Assembly: GCA_022376465.1 (NCBI GenBank) | Contig: JACDTU010000001.1 | Location: 2,046,001 to 2,110,000, forward strand | DNA from: Cubamyces lactineus | Lineage: Eukaryota > Basidiomycota > Agaricomycetes > Polyporales > Polyporaceae | Length of the DNA stretch: 64,000 bases | Reading direction: 5' to 3' | Shown: piece after piece, positions 24,987-35,741 of the stretch | Numbering within the stretch: position 1 is the stretch's first letter | Layout of the letters: each line of letters begins with the position of its first letter | Notes under the pieces: model-generated | The model's input: only the letters and a program-made list of their open reading frames with translations | The model's database searches: none | Told to the model about the DNA's origin: nothing | Program-made: the position numbers and the translations under genes

Positions 24987-26144
24987 ATGAACTTGAGGCT
25001 CTGTGCGGCAGCTCCTTTGCTGCTGGCGTTCGTTGCGCTGTCGCGTGCCTATGTACCCGCTCATGCAACAGACAGCGAATACGACGCCGTTGCCGCGGGT
25101 CAAAACTTCAGAGATCCTTCAAGGCTTGTCTTGAGCTGGTGGCCCGATGAGCCTGGAACGCCGGAACAGGTTTCGCACCAGATTTCAGGACGAAACAGTA
25201 CAGGAGTCAACCGGGTACGTGGTGATTGAATCTTTCTTTTAATTCCTTAACGATACTACCAAGATGTCTAACTGTTCGTCAATTCAGGGAGCCTTTGTCC
25301 ACTTTTCCGAGGATAATCTACTCAACGGCACCAGTATGCTTTCCGAAGCTGAACATTGGACCAAAACTAATCTGCATGTCCTGTTGCATTGTAGCGACAG
25401 CTCCATGGGTTGCCTGGATCTCATGCGACGAGTCGAACACGACGAGCCCATATCCCGACACAGACATCTTTACCCTGGCGTATGAGAGAGGCGCGAATGC
25501 TGTTGTACGTATTCTCAAGAATTGGTCTCTCAATCGCGAGCTGATCACTGATCTGATTTCTCTGAATTCATAGGTACTCTACTCGCTCGAATCACTGACA
25601 TGCTACCTCGCGCCGGATTATTCGAAGAAGGCGAAGGCTAACCCAACCTTGGACATCTATATGACTCAATCGCTCGGGGTGTCACGGTATGTGTGATCAT
25701 GCCTTCTACACCATCCTTTGAACTTCCGACTTATATTGGCGTGTCAGATGGGTTGAGGATCAGTTCAAGCAACGCATACCCGCAGATCTCCTTGCAAATC
25801 ACTCCACCTTCGACCCGGCGGTCCTGAATTCCTCGGTGCACACTATTGAGGAGGCATTCCCAGATAACGCTATACCGAAACGAGGGTACATCATTGCGTC
25901 GCTCTACGCATCCGTGAACGGCACTCTGGCAAATCCGGGTTCGTCTACTTCGACAGGAACCAGCGCGCCAGGCGAAACGTCGACCAGTACCGCGACTTCG
26001 GTGGTGAGGGCTGGGTGGTACACACAGGGCTTTGGGTGAGTAGCCATTCGAGTCGTCTCATTGGTCTCGTACCTCTATTCTGATACTTCGTGATCGTGCA
26101 GCTGGCTCGTAGCGCTTCTGTCCGGGGTGTATGTCGTTGTATGA
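24987..26144 (+). CDS. PA-like-domain secreted protein, probably GPI-anchored
   Basis: Six exons join in frame (24987-25214, 25288-25333, 25395-25504, 25574-25686, 25748-26035, 26102-26144) into 275 aa. Residues 1-21 are a signal peptide. The core (GAFVHFSEDNLLNGT, then TAPWVAWISCDE, DIFTLAYERGANAVVLYS) matches my memory of a basidiomycete family with a protease-associated-like domain. The C-terminus is a Ser/Thr/Gly linker followed by a hydrophobic end (GWLVALLSGVYVVV) with no basic tail, the form of a GPI-anchor signal. Unlike its neighbours it therefore has no cytoplasmic part. No RING finger follows, so if the ancestral protein had one it is gone. Likely displayed at the cell surface; substrate unknown. 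Confidence 0.78.
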
Positions 26145-26345
26145 GCGCTGGATTGTCTATATGGGTTACTTACCATCAAACACGGGACACGAGAAGGTAG
26201 GAAACTCATAAGCGTACGTCAACCTCCACCGCTAGAAGGTCAACCTGGATTTCGTACTGATACATAAATACTTCGCATTTGATTCTAGGTACAGCCTATA
26301 TAATTCAACGGAAGGTACAGCATGGGCTTTCCGTGGATATAACCA

Positions 26346-27695
26346 TTAACCAGTGTAGATTCGATATGGTGGGGGTAACGTAGACGTGACTGAAGCTCTG
26401 TCAGTCTCCTCGACGGTCTGTCCTGGTAAAGGGCCACCTTGAATACGTACGCCACCATCTACCGAGTGCCGCGTGCCTGATCTTGCGCTCATGTCGGAGG
26501 TGAGTGGATCCGTCCTTGAAGGAGCGGTCGTTCCTGTCAGTCTTCGCCCATCGACCTCCGGATCGTGTCTATGACGGGTGTCACTCCTTGGCGCCGTCGA
26601 GACAGGTCTCGTATCCATCACTTCCGTGCTAACCTCTGCAGTCTGTAAACTGCTGCCTTGCCAACGGCGGTTGTTACTACTCGAGTACGCACTCGAACTG
26701 GTGGGGCTTTCCAGAGGATTGAAGCCATCTGCAACGCGCGCATTGGCAGCTATCAACACCGGGACCAGTGATGAACGTACAGATTGAACCCAGATTCAAA
26801 GCGTTTCTCCGTCGATAGACTCGGACGATTCCACATCCGATGATCAGCAATGCGATTCCACCGCCTACGGCGATTCCGGCGATGGCCCCGGGGTTCTTGT
26901 TGAGCGGTCGATGCGCCGAAGACGAGCTGGCAGCTGGGTTGATTCCCGATCCTGCGGTAGACTCGGGTAGTCCAGTCGCCGCGACAGAGGCTCCAGAAGT
27001 CTCAATGGAGGTCGTAGCGAGGGACGAAGAAGTTGCAGTACCAGCGGTCTACTCAGCGATTCATATATGTGAGAACGTTTCCTTGCTGAATCCCGAAAAC
27101 CAAGCACTCACGGATGCCTGTGTACCAGTGCGACCTAACGTTATGAGTGCCTCCGAAGGACCGATGGCGTCGGGGGTGTTGATCTCGACATAATCGAAGT
27201 AGAAATCCGTTCCGAGGTTGCGTATCTCCAGTGTATGTGTTGCACAAGCGATCTGACTGGTATCGTAGAACGGCATGTCGTAGCTATCCACCTCGGGAGG
27301 CCCTGTCCAATAAGTGGACATGAGGACGCCGTCAAGAGTGTACGACGAAGAGCGGTTGCTTGCGGACGTTCCACCCGACATCAAGGCTCCGTATACCGTC
27401 GCAGAGCAGCCTACACGATGTGGTGGTGCTTAGAAGGCCAACATCGAAAAGCATACAGGTAGAACTTTCCGTAAAACGTGACCTGAGCCATCAGACCGCT
27501 CGAGGCTGCATACGCGGCAGTGTTGTTGTAGAACGACGCAGGTAGGCCTGTCAGCGAACGCCAGGAAGAGCCGGTGTACTTGATGCTAACATCTGTGTTA
27601 TCGATGTATTGCAGCGCGCCGTGAGCAAGGCAAGCAGCATAGATGTAGATCAAGAGAATCGACAGTCTACTGGGGGCAGAAGTGCATAGGCACAT
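26346..27695 (-). CDS. Array member I: Gal-binding-like ectodomain membrane protein, DGG/PPxY tail
   Basis: Function unknown. Residues 1-26 form a signal peptide. The ectodomain (IDNTDVSIKYTG, then YTLDGVL, then HTLEIRNLGTDFYFDYVEI) is the jelly-roll, galactose-binding-like domain common in agaricomycete surface proteins. A Ser/Thr linker, helix (AIAGIAVGGGIALLIIGCGIV), VYRRR, a phase-1 intron and a tail follow. The tail has RHSVDGGVRIQGGPLPG and ends TLPPPYRIYTG. Exons: 27695-27470, 27410-27112, 27048 to about 26781-26789, then 26749-26346. Oddities: intron 1 must start at GA (27469-27468) instead of GT to keep the domain in frame, and the juxtamembrane intron is only 31-40 bp by any frame-preserving choice. 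Either could mean a recent inactivating change. Confidence 0.72.
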
Positions 27696-28495
27696 TTCAG
27701 ATCATGTCCAGAAGCCGGTCGACTGCTCGCGTCTTAAGTACTGTCATCGGGAAAATGGGTAGGTATATCAAGCTTACGGGCACTGTCCTGAGATGGCTTG
27801 ATCGCAATCAGCCAAAGAGTTGATGTTGTGAGCTGATGTGTACTATCCGTGGGAGATACAAGGGAAACTAGATCCGAACCTAGTGCCTGTGGTCAGAAAG
27901 TACAACAACACTCCCTGACATCGAGGTTCAGGGGCGACAAGCGTGTCCGATGCAGCGCGTGGTTGGCGAGGCACGACAGATGGAATCAACTTCGAAGCGA
28001 TGTTGGAGTGAACGAGACGCCTGCAGACAAGTGACCGCGCAGTCGAGACGGCCCGGACTTAGCTACAAAGTCATAGCCATCCATCCACCGACATCTCTCT
28101 ACGTCTAATGCCTCTTACATTTCCTGAATCTGATTTTCATTCTCCTTTAGTGGACGATGCCAAGCTGCTGGCAATGGTTATTAGACTTCCGTCGTCCCGG
28201 CCTTCGCGGCTGCAAGCAGAAACTACGTTGCGAGGTAAGCTACCTTGCCGCCATGCCAAGGGTACCGTAGCATCACCTGCGTTTGTCGGCGTGAGCTTAC
28301 TGCTCGCATCTGTTCGTCATCAAAAAGTGCACCGTGTATTATAATGGTTGACTGGTCAATATGGCTGAGCCAGTCTCGCCGCATGCTCCCTCCTCCTCTC
28401 ACTCACTTTGCAGGCCGATTTTACTGCCGCTAGACTTATAATCTCAAGATATACTCGTCCTCATCTCCTAGCTCGATTGGAAGGAAGCCCGAGCT
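27696..28495. other. Divergent intergenic region between members I and H
   Basis: Shared 5' region between a minus-strand and a plus-strand array gene. Short + strand frames at 28108-28433 could include a 5' exon of member H, but none shows a signal peptide. No other feature is seen. Confidence 0.3.
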
Positions 28496-29732
28496 ATGCC
28501 AAGCACGGAGATCTACTTCACTGTACACCTCTCGGGTTGCCTACGTCCCGTTCATTATAGTCACCCCTTACGGAATCGTAACTGCATCCTAGAGCCAAAC
28601 ATCGACAATACACTCACGAGATTCAAGCGTACACTATCTTCTGAGACGACATATACCGAAGGCCAATTCGTAGGGATTGGCTTAGCTGCTATGATCGCCC
28701 TGGCAGCTCTAGCCGTCCTCTGCGTCCGGTTAGCTCGATGGAATACCCTGCGTGCTGTAGTCGTAAAAGCGACGATGACCATCCTAAGTAAACCATTCAT
28801 ACTTTTTATAGATCTCAAACATTACTTACACGATGCAGGCCACCGGAGTAGGAGAGCGAACAAGATATCACCCTTTCCATCCAAGGCACCTCTTGTGAAT
28901 GGATGGTATCAACCACCGTTGGATCTCCTTGCATCGCCGCTTCCTGACCATCCTCAGACTCAGAACGACATTCCTCAAGTACTGCCATTGAGTGGACAGC
29001 CTGTTACTCACTATTCATTCCCGGTTTCAGCACTCGTACCCGATGGCCATGGGCCAATTCTCTTCGAACAACACGACTCAGAAGACGCTCTACCAATGTC
29101 TACAGTTCCTCTGGGTTCATCCATGGGGACGCAGAACGAGTCGTATCCAAGCCCCCACAGACGTGTTGCGTCCGACTCTTTCTCAGTACAGCGTTCACCG
29201 ACCCCCAGCATCTATAGCGATACCACACGTAGGACCAGCCACACGAACTTCGGAAGCGAACAGACACATGCCACAGCATCCACGCTTCCTCCTTCGTACC
29301 GAAATCGTCCACGCATTGATCTCAGCGAGCACCCAATTCCGCCTCTTCCTGCACTCACTCGCACGTTCCCGCCAGTCTCATACGTGCACCTACCTCTACC
29401 AGTCTATATCCCACCAAGTCCACGCCCAGGAGACAACCCTGATCCGCAAGAGTACTGCTCTGCACAGTCCAATGATAGGATACGTCAGTCTCGAAGTGAG
29501 TTATCGTCGAGCTATATATGTCCTGTTACATACCATGAGACTTACTACTCACAACTAAGGGGATCACCACGGAGGACAGAAGAGGTTCATACCGAGAAAA
29601 TCCCGGGATGGTGGTGTTCGGCTCGCGGGCGGCCCTTTGGATATGCCACATGAGCACGAATCCTTCGAAGGGTCATGCATTGCAGAAACCACATCGACCA
29701 TGCCCCTACCTTCATACGGGGTGAAATTCTGA
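28496..29732 (+). CDS. Array member H: short-ectodomain membrane protein, DGG/PPxY tail
   Basis: Function unknown. The open frame alone ends at 29653, but a 64-bp phase-1 intron (29496-29559) moves the reading frame so the C-terminus reads FIPRKSRDGGVRLAGGPLDM and ends at a TGA at 29730-29732; this matches members E and G and is therefore the better model. Exon 1 (to 28787) holds a short outside part and a transmembrane helix (FVGIGLAAMIALAALAVLCVRLA). A 51-bp phase-1 intron (28788-28838) follows. The tail exon has TLPPSYRNR. The end (MPLPSYGVKF) has a degenerate LPSY. The real first exon is unresolved. Confidence 0.68.
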
Positions 29733-30547
29733 CAGATATGCGCCTGGCATTAGATCGGAGTTATCTGTGCTTCCGGTCTCAGTGCGACATCATCGAACGT
29801 TCGTGCTATCTTGTCATATACCCATAACCATTCTGTAAGAGATGTGTATCAGTAATATCCTATCATATGGACGAATGTGATGCACAAAACGATCGTGAAA
29901 GCCAAACATACCACTGGCAGATGTCGATGAACCTTCGTCTCGTGCGAGACGCGGTCCCGTGACCGGGTTCGTGGGGCCCTTCGGACTAAGGAATCCGGCC
30001 GTTCACTTTAGACCGTGCTATCAACACGTCATGACGGAACGCGCTGCAGTATATACTGTAGATGGTGCGTCTAGATTGTCATAAGCCGAAGCCAATGGAA
30101 TGAGTACCTATACCATGCAGCGACGCTGACTAGGACGGCTATCGTGCCATGCTTGCGGTGCGATGAGGTCGAGCCCTTCGCAAGGTGTGTAAGAGATATG
30201 CGTGGGCTAGTACAAACGAGCAAGCTGACTCTACAATTGAAAATTAGGGTCGGGCCCGGTGTGGATGTTCTGCATCAGTCTCGGTGAATGAGCTGAGTTC
30301 GCCGCCTCTGTCTTTAGTCAGGCCGTGCGCTTAACGCGTCTTCTGCTCTCTTTGTTGACCAATGTCGACCTCGAATGGTACAATCAATACAGTTACGCCC
30401 TCACGCATTCAACCGATAGGATCCGACCTGTCGGCCGAGCCGTGCGTTCCCGCTGAGATGTGGCAGACAGCAGCTGGAGGATCAATGGTCTTAAGCAGCC
30501 CGGCTTCGCGATAACGAGCCATCTACCTCCTTATCAGATAACGCGAT
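29733..30547. other. Intergenic region, promoter side of the FAD monooxygenase
   Basis: No reading frame with support. The A/C-rich leader directly before the monooxygenase ATG is ordinary. A GC-rich segment around 29940-30010 shows no clear repeat partner. Confidence 0.4.
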
Positions 30548-31741
30548 ATGGCCTCCTCAGCTGAACCTCGCATTGCCATCATCGGTGGTGGCCCTAGCGG
30601 CCTCGTCCTCCTCCTCACTCTCTTCAAGCATGGGATCCCCGCCATGGTCTACGAGCGCGAGGTCAGCAGCGACGCTCGCGCGCACCTCGGGGGTATGCTT
30701 GATCTCGAGTGGTCCAGCGGCCAGCGGGCTCTCAGGGAGAACGGGCTCGAGGAGCTGTTTGTCAAGTACTCTCGCGCCGGAGACGCTGAGGAGACGCGTA
30801 TCTGCGGCAAGGCCGGCGTCCCGCTCATCCACCGCAAGAAGGAGAAGCCTACAAACGGAGACTTGAGGGAATCGCGTCCGGAGATAGACCGTCGGGCACT
30901 ACGCGAACTCCTGCTGGGCGCCGTACCGCAGGAGTCTGTCAAGTGGGGCCACGCTCTAGCCTCCGTCTGCTTGCTTGACGAGGGAAGACACGAGCTCACC
31001 TTCACTAATGGCCTTGTCACTGTTGTCGACTTCCTCGTTGGTGCCGATGGCGCGAACTCCCGCGTTCGCCTCCTCCTCTCCTCTGCAACTCTACAGTATC
31101 ACGGAGTCACCGGTGTTGAGATCTCCCTGAGTCCGGACTCTGCCTCTGCCTCGGAGAACCACGACGTCAGCGACGCGGTCGGAATGGGCAGTTGCTACTG
31201 TGGCGAGGATAACAAGATCTTCACGACGCAGCGCAACGGGGATGGACGCATCCGCGCTTATCTATGGCACCGCAACGCCTTGACCTGGGCTCTTCCCAAC
31301 AACCCGAAGGACGCGAAGAAGGCCCTCCTCGACCTCTTCAGCGACTGGGCACCGTGGCACCGCAAGATCATCGAGCTCTGCGACGAGAGCGCTATCTATC
31401 TCCGTCCCCTGCTTTACCTCCCGATTGGTCATTGCTGGGACCACAAGCCCGGAGTGACGCTGATTGGAGACGCCGCCCACTTGATGAGCCCCTTTGCGGC
31501 TGCGGGCGTGAACCTCGCCATGCTAGACGCCCTTGAATTGGGGCTTGTCCTTGGCGCATCTATCACCAGCGGCGCGTCTGTAGAGAAGAGAGGGGCAGAT
31601 ATTGTGGATTGGGAGGAGCAGATGCTTGAGAGGGCGGAGAAGTGGGCCGCGCTGGCGAAGAGGAATCTCGAGACCTGTGTCAGTCCGGGAGCTCCGCAGT
31701 CCATCCTCGAGACGTTGAAAGACGGCTTCGGGAAGGTATAG
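30548..31741 (+). CDS. FAD-dependent monooxygenase, TetX/PHBH-type fold
   Basis: An intronless 397-aa flavoprotein hydroxylase. The N-terminal dinucleotide fold has IIGGGPSGL (Gly13-Gly18), followed by GGMLDLEWSSGQRAL; EIDRRALRELLL is the conserved helix contacting FAD; LVGADGANSRVR is the DG motif; and LIGDAAHLMSPFAAAGVNLAM is the GD motif that binds the ribityl chain. The 'GGMLDL', 'EIDRR' and 'GADGANSRVR' series is that of the TetX-like subgroup, whose members hydroxylate aromatic or polyketide substrates with NADPH and oxygen; the substrate here cannot be told. Length is normal and the motifs are intact. Lack of introns contrasts with all neighbours and allows a transferred or retroposed origin, but many fungal members are also intron-poor. 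Confidence 0.92.
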   Translation: MASSAEPRIAIIGGGPSGLVLLLTLFKHGIPAMVYEREVSSDARAHLGGMLDLEWSSGQRALRENGLEELFVKYSRAGDAEETRICGKAGVPLIHRKKEKPTNGDLRESRPEIDRRALRELLLGAVPQESVKWGHALASVCLLDEGRHELTFTNGLVTVVDFLVGADGANSRVRLLLSSATLQYHGVTGVEISLSPDSASASENHDVSDAVGMGSCYCGEDNKIFTTQRNGDGRIRAYLWHRNALTWALPNNPKDAKKALLDLFSDWAPWHRKIIELCDESAIYLRPLLYLPIGHCWDHKPGVTLIGDAAHLMSPFAAAGVNLAMLDALELGLVLGASITSGASVEKRGADIVDWEEQMLERAEKWAALAKRNLETCVSPGAPQSILETLKDGFGKV

Positions 31742-32030
31742 CTAGGAATTGCGTTTACCATACCGTTTGCTGTACAACAGTTGCAACCACCGGCTCACAA
31801 TTCTACTTTTACCTAATCATACCAGCGCGCCGGGCCTTAGCTTGAGACGCGTCGCGACGCGTTCAGACACGGTCACGTGTGTCATCTATAAGGTGATGAC
31901 TAATAACAAGCTGGCACATCCGTGCCAGCTGGTTGAACCTTGACCTCCATCGTCGACGACGTGTGCATCCTGCGCTATGCTAGAGCACATCGTGGTTCAA
32001 AATAAGTGCGCGTTACTCATGATATGGCTC

Positions 32031-33503
32031 TCAACATGCATGTAGCTCATACTCGGGAGGGAGCGTCGATAGGCTCGCGGTCTCTGGATCACTTTCCAGC
32101 CCCGGCGGTCCCCCAGCAAGCCTAAGTCCTCCGTCCGTGGAACGTCGCCTTGCTCCCATAACGGCAACAGAAACGACTACGCTCCCACCGAAGCCGTCTC
32201 GGCCATTGCTGAGCTCGGCGTGACTAGTCGAACGATCTCCCTTGCCATTCACTCGATCTTGCCGAGGTCGTTCCCTCGCATCCAACGTCTCCTCGTGATC
32301 TTGGATCGGATCCATATCCTCGTCAATAGTCTCTCCTTGCATGATGTGACCTCCTCTCTCTACGCTAGCTTCTTGCTTGGCTTCTAAACCTTGCCCTTCC
32401 ACCTCTCCTACTCTTCTTCAGCAGGAACACTTGGATGGCCGCTATTGTGAGTGACGTACCGATTTCTGCAGATAGCGACTTCCTCTGTTGCCGTCGGCGA
32501 TGAAACAGGAGTCCATATGCAGCGGCTCCTAGAATTGCAACTACGATTGCGACTGCGAGGCCTCCGATAACGCCCGCCCTCACCGTCGTCTGGTCCCCGC
32601 TTGGCACTGTCGCCCTAGCTGAGCTCGTATTCGTGGGGTCTCCCGAAGTCGAGGTCGTCAAGTGTTCGTTGACTGTAGAGGTACGTGTTGCGGATGTCTC
32701 TTGTGCAACAGCTCCGGTAGACGCCTCAGGATCCTGCTCTTTGCTCGATTCTGCCTCGGGCGTACTCGCCGCCTGACCGTTGTTGTGCAGCTGAGCTGAT
32801 GTACTAAGGGGAGTAGATGTGGGAGTGAGCACTTCATCATCACCCGATGTTATGGGTGACTGAGCTTTGACATGCTGAGGTGTTGTGATGGTTACTGTGG
32901 TGTCGATCGCTGTGCTCGCAGCCGTAGATTTTGGAGTTACGGTCGGCGGATCCGTCGTGCTGGTGCTTTCACCCGGGGACTCAAACTGGAGATAGTCAAA
33001 GAAGAATTGCGCGCCGAGGTTCTCGATGACAAGAGTATGCTTGGATGGCGACAATTGTGGCGATGCAAAGAATTGGATGCGGTGTTGCTCGACCTTCACC
33101 TCGCTCGGCGGCGTGAGCACGGTCGGAGAACCGCCGTCGATTGTGTACTGTGACTTCATCCTGTACGTGCCATCCGGACCAAACCCTCCGAAGACGGATA
33201 CCGCCGTCCCTGCAAGGTAAGGTTATTCAGCTCACGTCTTGTCCGCCTCAGGGGTTGCGAAAGATGCTTACCAGTGAATACGTAGGTTGCGGTAGATCCC
33301 GTTATGTTGGAATACGAAAGTGTGCCCATATAGTTCTTCTCCTGCGGGTCACCCTGAATCGTAGTGCGGCTCCACGTTCCCGAGTAGTCGATGCTGGAGT
33401 CTGTATTGTCGATAGTGACTGTCGCACATAGCGTTCGTGGGACATGTCGGACTAAACAAGCTAGGAGGATACTACTGGTAGAGAACCAGTCAGAGGGCAC
33501 CAT
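32031..33503 (-). CDS. Array member J: Gal-binding-like ectodomain membrane protein, DGG/PPxY tail
   Basis: The best-resolved array gene: exons 33503-33272, 33209-32460 and 32407-32031 give 452 aa with phase-1 introns of 62 and 52 bp. A signal peptide of about 27 residues is followed by a galactose-binding-like domain (VTIDNTDSSIDYSGTW; FTGTAVSVFGGFGPDG; YTIDGGSP; HTLVIENLGAQFFFDYLQFE), a Ser/Thr-rich stalk, a transmembrane helix (AGVIGGLAVAIVVAILGAAAYGLL), HRRRQQRK, and a tail with GARRRSTDGGLRLAGGPPGL and TLPPEYELHAC at the very end. All domains are intact, so this is the reference for the array. Likely role: cell-surface glycan or wall sensor; inference only. Confidence 0.82.
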
Positions 33504-34242
33504 ATCGTTCAGCGAGGTACGTCGAGATGTTTACCAGCCCCATGTTTTCCTTCTAATATGTTCTCAACACATTCTACTAGATGCGAGGAAACGCTGGCAG
33601 ATCCACCCCTGGCATGTTCTGCCATCTATCGATATAATCAAGCCTCGGGCGTCTGGCGCACCTACGATACGACCATTAGTACACTTTGGGTCACTGGCAC
33701 CTCGCTCACAGTGACGATCTCGTGCGTCGACGCCCTTCGAAGAGCTAAAATGGGTTCTCCAGAGTGGGCGAATCGAAGCAAATCAAAGTTCATTTGATGA
33801 GCGAGAAGATTTTGAGGTGCCACCGTTGGCAGTTTGCAGTTTCGACTCCTACTTCTCGAGTCAATGCGATTTGAGATGCTATCTAGGGACCCTTCTGATG
33901 ATTATCGCGAGATGGTCTCAGTGCAAGCAACGAGACTCGACGACCGCCGCGGGCCTTACTGGTGAGAACATCTATCCGTTTGTTCAGCGTCTTATCGCCA
34001 AGTAGACAGAACCCTCGCCCGTTCTCTGTCAAAGGACGGCAGCAGTCTCACGCAGGTGTTCATTAATAACGTCGCGTAACATAACGAAGCTCGTGCACTA
34101 CGTACAAAGTCGATCATCGTGCAAGTCATAACCTATTGTAAGCAGTAGCATATACGTATCATCATCGCCGAAACCATCTGTCTCGAGCTCATCACCTTGT
34201 CCATGTCTGTATCCATCTTCCGCAGCCATCATGATGCATTTA
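33504..34242. other. Intergenic region
   Basis: Lies between the start of member J and the end of the BTB-type gene, both minus strand. Only short frames without motifs are seen; it must hold the promoter of member J and the 3' end of the BTB gene. Confidence 0.4.
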
Positions 34243-35636
34243 CTACTTGGGCGCCTTGAATTCCGCCCACCACTCCTCGCGCCGCTCCGCCAACAGCTTC
34301 TCCCATTCCCGCACGCAGCAAGAGCACCACTGGCTGTTCCGCTGCTCGTCCAAGCGGAGGAAGACATTGTAACGAAGCGGATCGCGCGCCCCCTCCTGAG
34401 CCTCACCCGTCTCGTTCATCATGTTCCTCCACGCAGAGCGCCGAATGGCTCCGTGCTGCTGCTTGCACCCGTACGGGAGGGGCGACCGCGCGAGAGGGTG
34501 GCAGTGCGAGCCGCGCCAGATAGAATCCCGGGGTGGCTTCTTGATAGTCCTGTGCCAGGCGAACATCAGCTTACCCTGGGCCCTGCTGAGGCGCTTCATC
34601 TCGGCACGCGAGAAACCATATGCGCTAGGGTCCTTCGTTAGGACGCTTTCAAATTCCTCACTCGAGATCAGCTCGTAATAGGCCCGCTTCAGGACCTGGG
34701 TTATCTCGAAGCTGCGTCCAACCCGAATCATGTCCAACGCATCCTGGAAGGAATGCGGCCCGTCGTCTGGTAGGTAGGCGGATGTCGGGGGCCTGTAGTT
34801 CCGGTACGACTCAGGCCGAGGAGGCTTCGTTGGGTCCCAGACGGCGCACAGACGCTTCTTCTCTTGCGCTACAATCGAACCACACCCGAGAGCGTGGGCG
34901 GCGATCAGGAGTCGCGCCCCAGTTGTCTGGTGAGCTGTAGAACTCTTGCCTGTCTGTCTACAAAATAAGTCAGCTATGCGCATTTCGACGTTGGCGCGTG
35001 AGTGGGACTCACTCTTGATTCTTCAGCGCACGGAGGACGCGCTCGAAATCCTCCGCAGGTAGCCCCACAGGAGTATGGTACACGGGGCAGCCCTCAATCC
35101 TCTCGGGTTCTTCGCCGGCAGTAGTGAAGTACTCGCACTCCTTTGCCAGCCATGCCTTGTGCAGGCGATATAATGTGGACGCGGCGCGTACGACGACGTC
35201 CCCATCCTCCTCCCAGAAGCTTTCCGACCGCTTGGGGGCAACGTTGGTCGGCAAGTTATGTTGATGGGGCTGAGGCTGAGGCGGGGGCGGGGGCGAGCGC
35301 CGGGAGAATGTAGACGCGGGCGTAGACGACCTCGTGCTTGCGGACGAACTGCGCTTGGGGCGGAAACCATCCTTGACTTGTGTCATGGCGCGCAAGGTCA
35401 TGGAAAGCAGCGAGGGATACTAGGAAGGCATGTGAGTGCTCAGTTACATGTCGATGACTCAAAATGAAGAGGCATACCTGCTTTCGCTTTGGCACTCCGC
35501 GGCTCGAAGTCGGACTGGACGGGCGCGTCGGGGGCGCGGAAAGGATCCTTCGTGCAGTAGGGGTAGTGTGGACCCCATAGCCAGATGTAGCTCCATGATC
35601 CGAATGCTTTGGGTTCAGGATGAAGGAGACAGGCAT
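34243..35636 (-). CDS. BTB/POZ-like domain protein of basidiomycete type
   Basis: Three exons (35636-35478, 35419-35013, 34957-34243) join in frame to 426 aa. The N-terminal 110 residues are Ser/Pro-rich and disordered, including a poly-Pro/Gln-Pro run. Residues around 125-190 read DVVVRAASTLYRLHKAWLAK, then EGCPVYHTPVGLPAEDFERVLRAL, the pattern of the BTB-like proteins expanded in agaricomycetes, where this fold acts in dimerisation or cullin-3 recruitment. The rest is mainly helical with a basic region and a C-terminal WCSCCVREWEKLL segment with several Cys. A TATATA lies about 100 bp upstream. Precise role unknown. Confidence 0.78.
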
Positions 35637-35734
35637 GATGAGCAACAAGAGAGACCGAGAACAGGACAGTGATGGAAAAGAATGCAGGCTCGAGGAGATC
35701 GAGGATGAGAGGAGAGGCTCTTCGCGAAGAGAGC

Positions 35735-35741
35735 ATATATA
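35735..35741 (-). promoter_or_regulatory. TATA box of the BTB-like gene
   Basis: On the minus strand the sequence TATATAT sits about 100 bp before the ATG at 35636, with a C/T-rich leader between. Spacing and orientation fit a core promoter. Confidence 0.5.

Noticed and set aside
29496..29653. C-terminus of member H as read in the continuous frame (ends GRPFGYAT)
   Set aside because: An intron at 29496-29559 with good splice signals switches to the frame containing DGGVRLAGGP, which matches members E and G.
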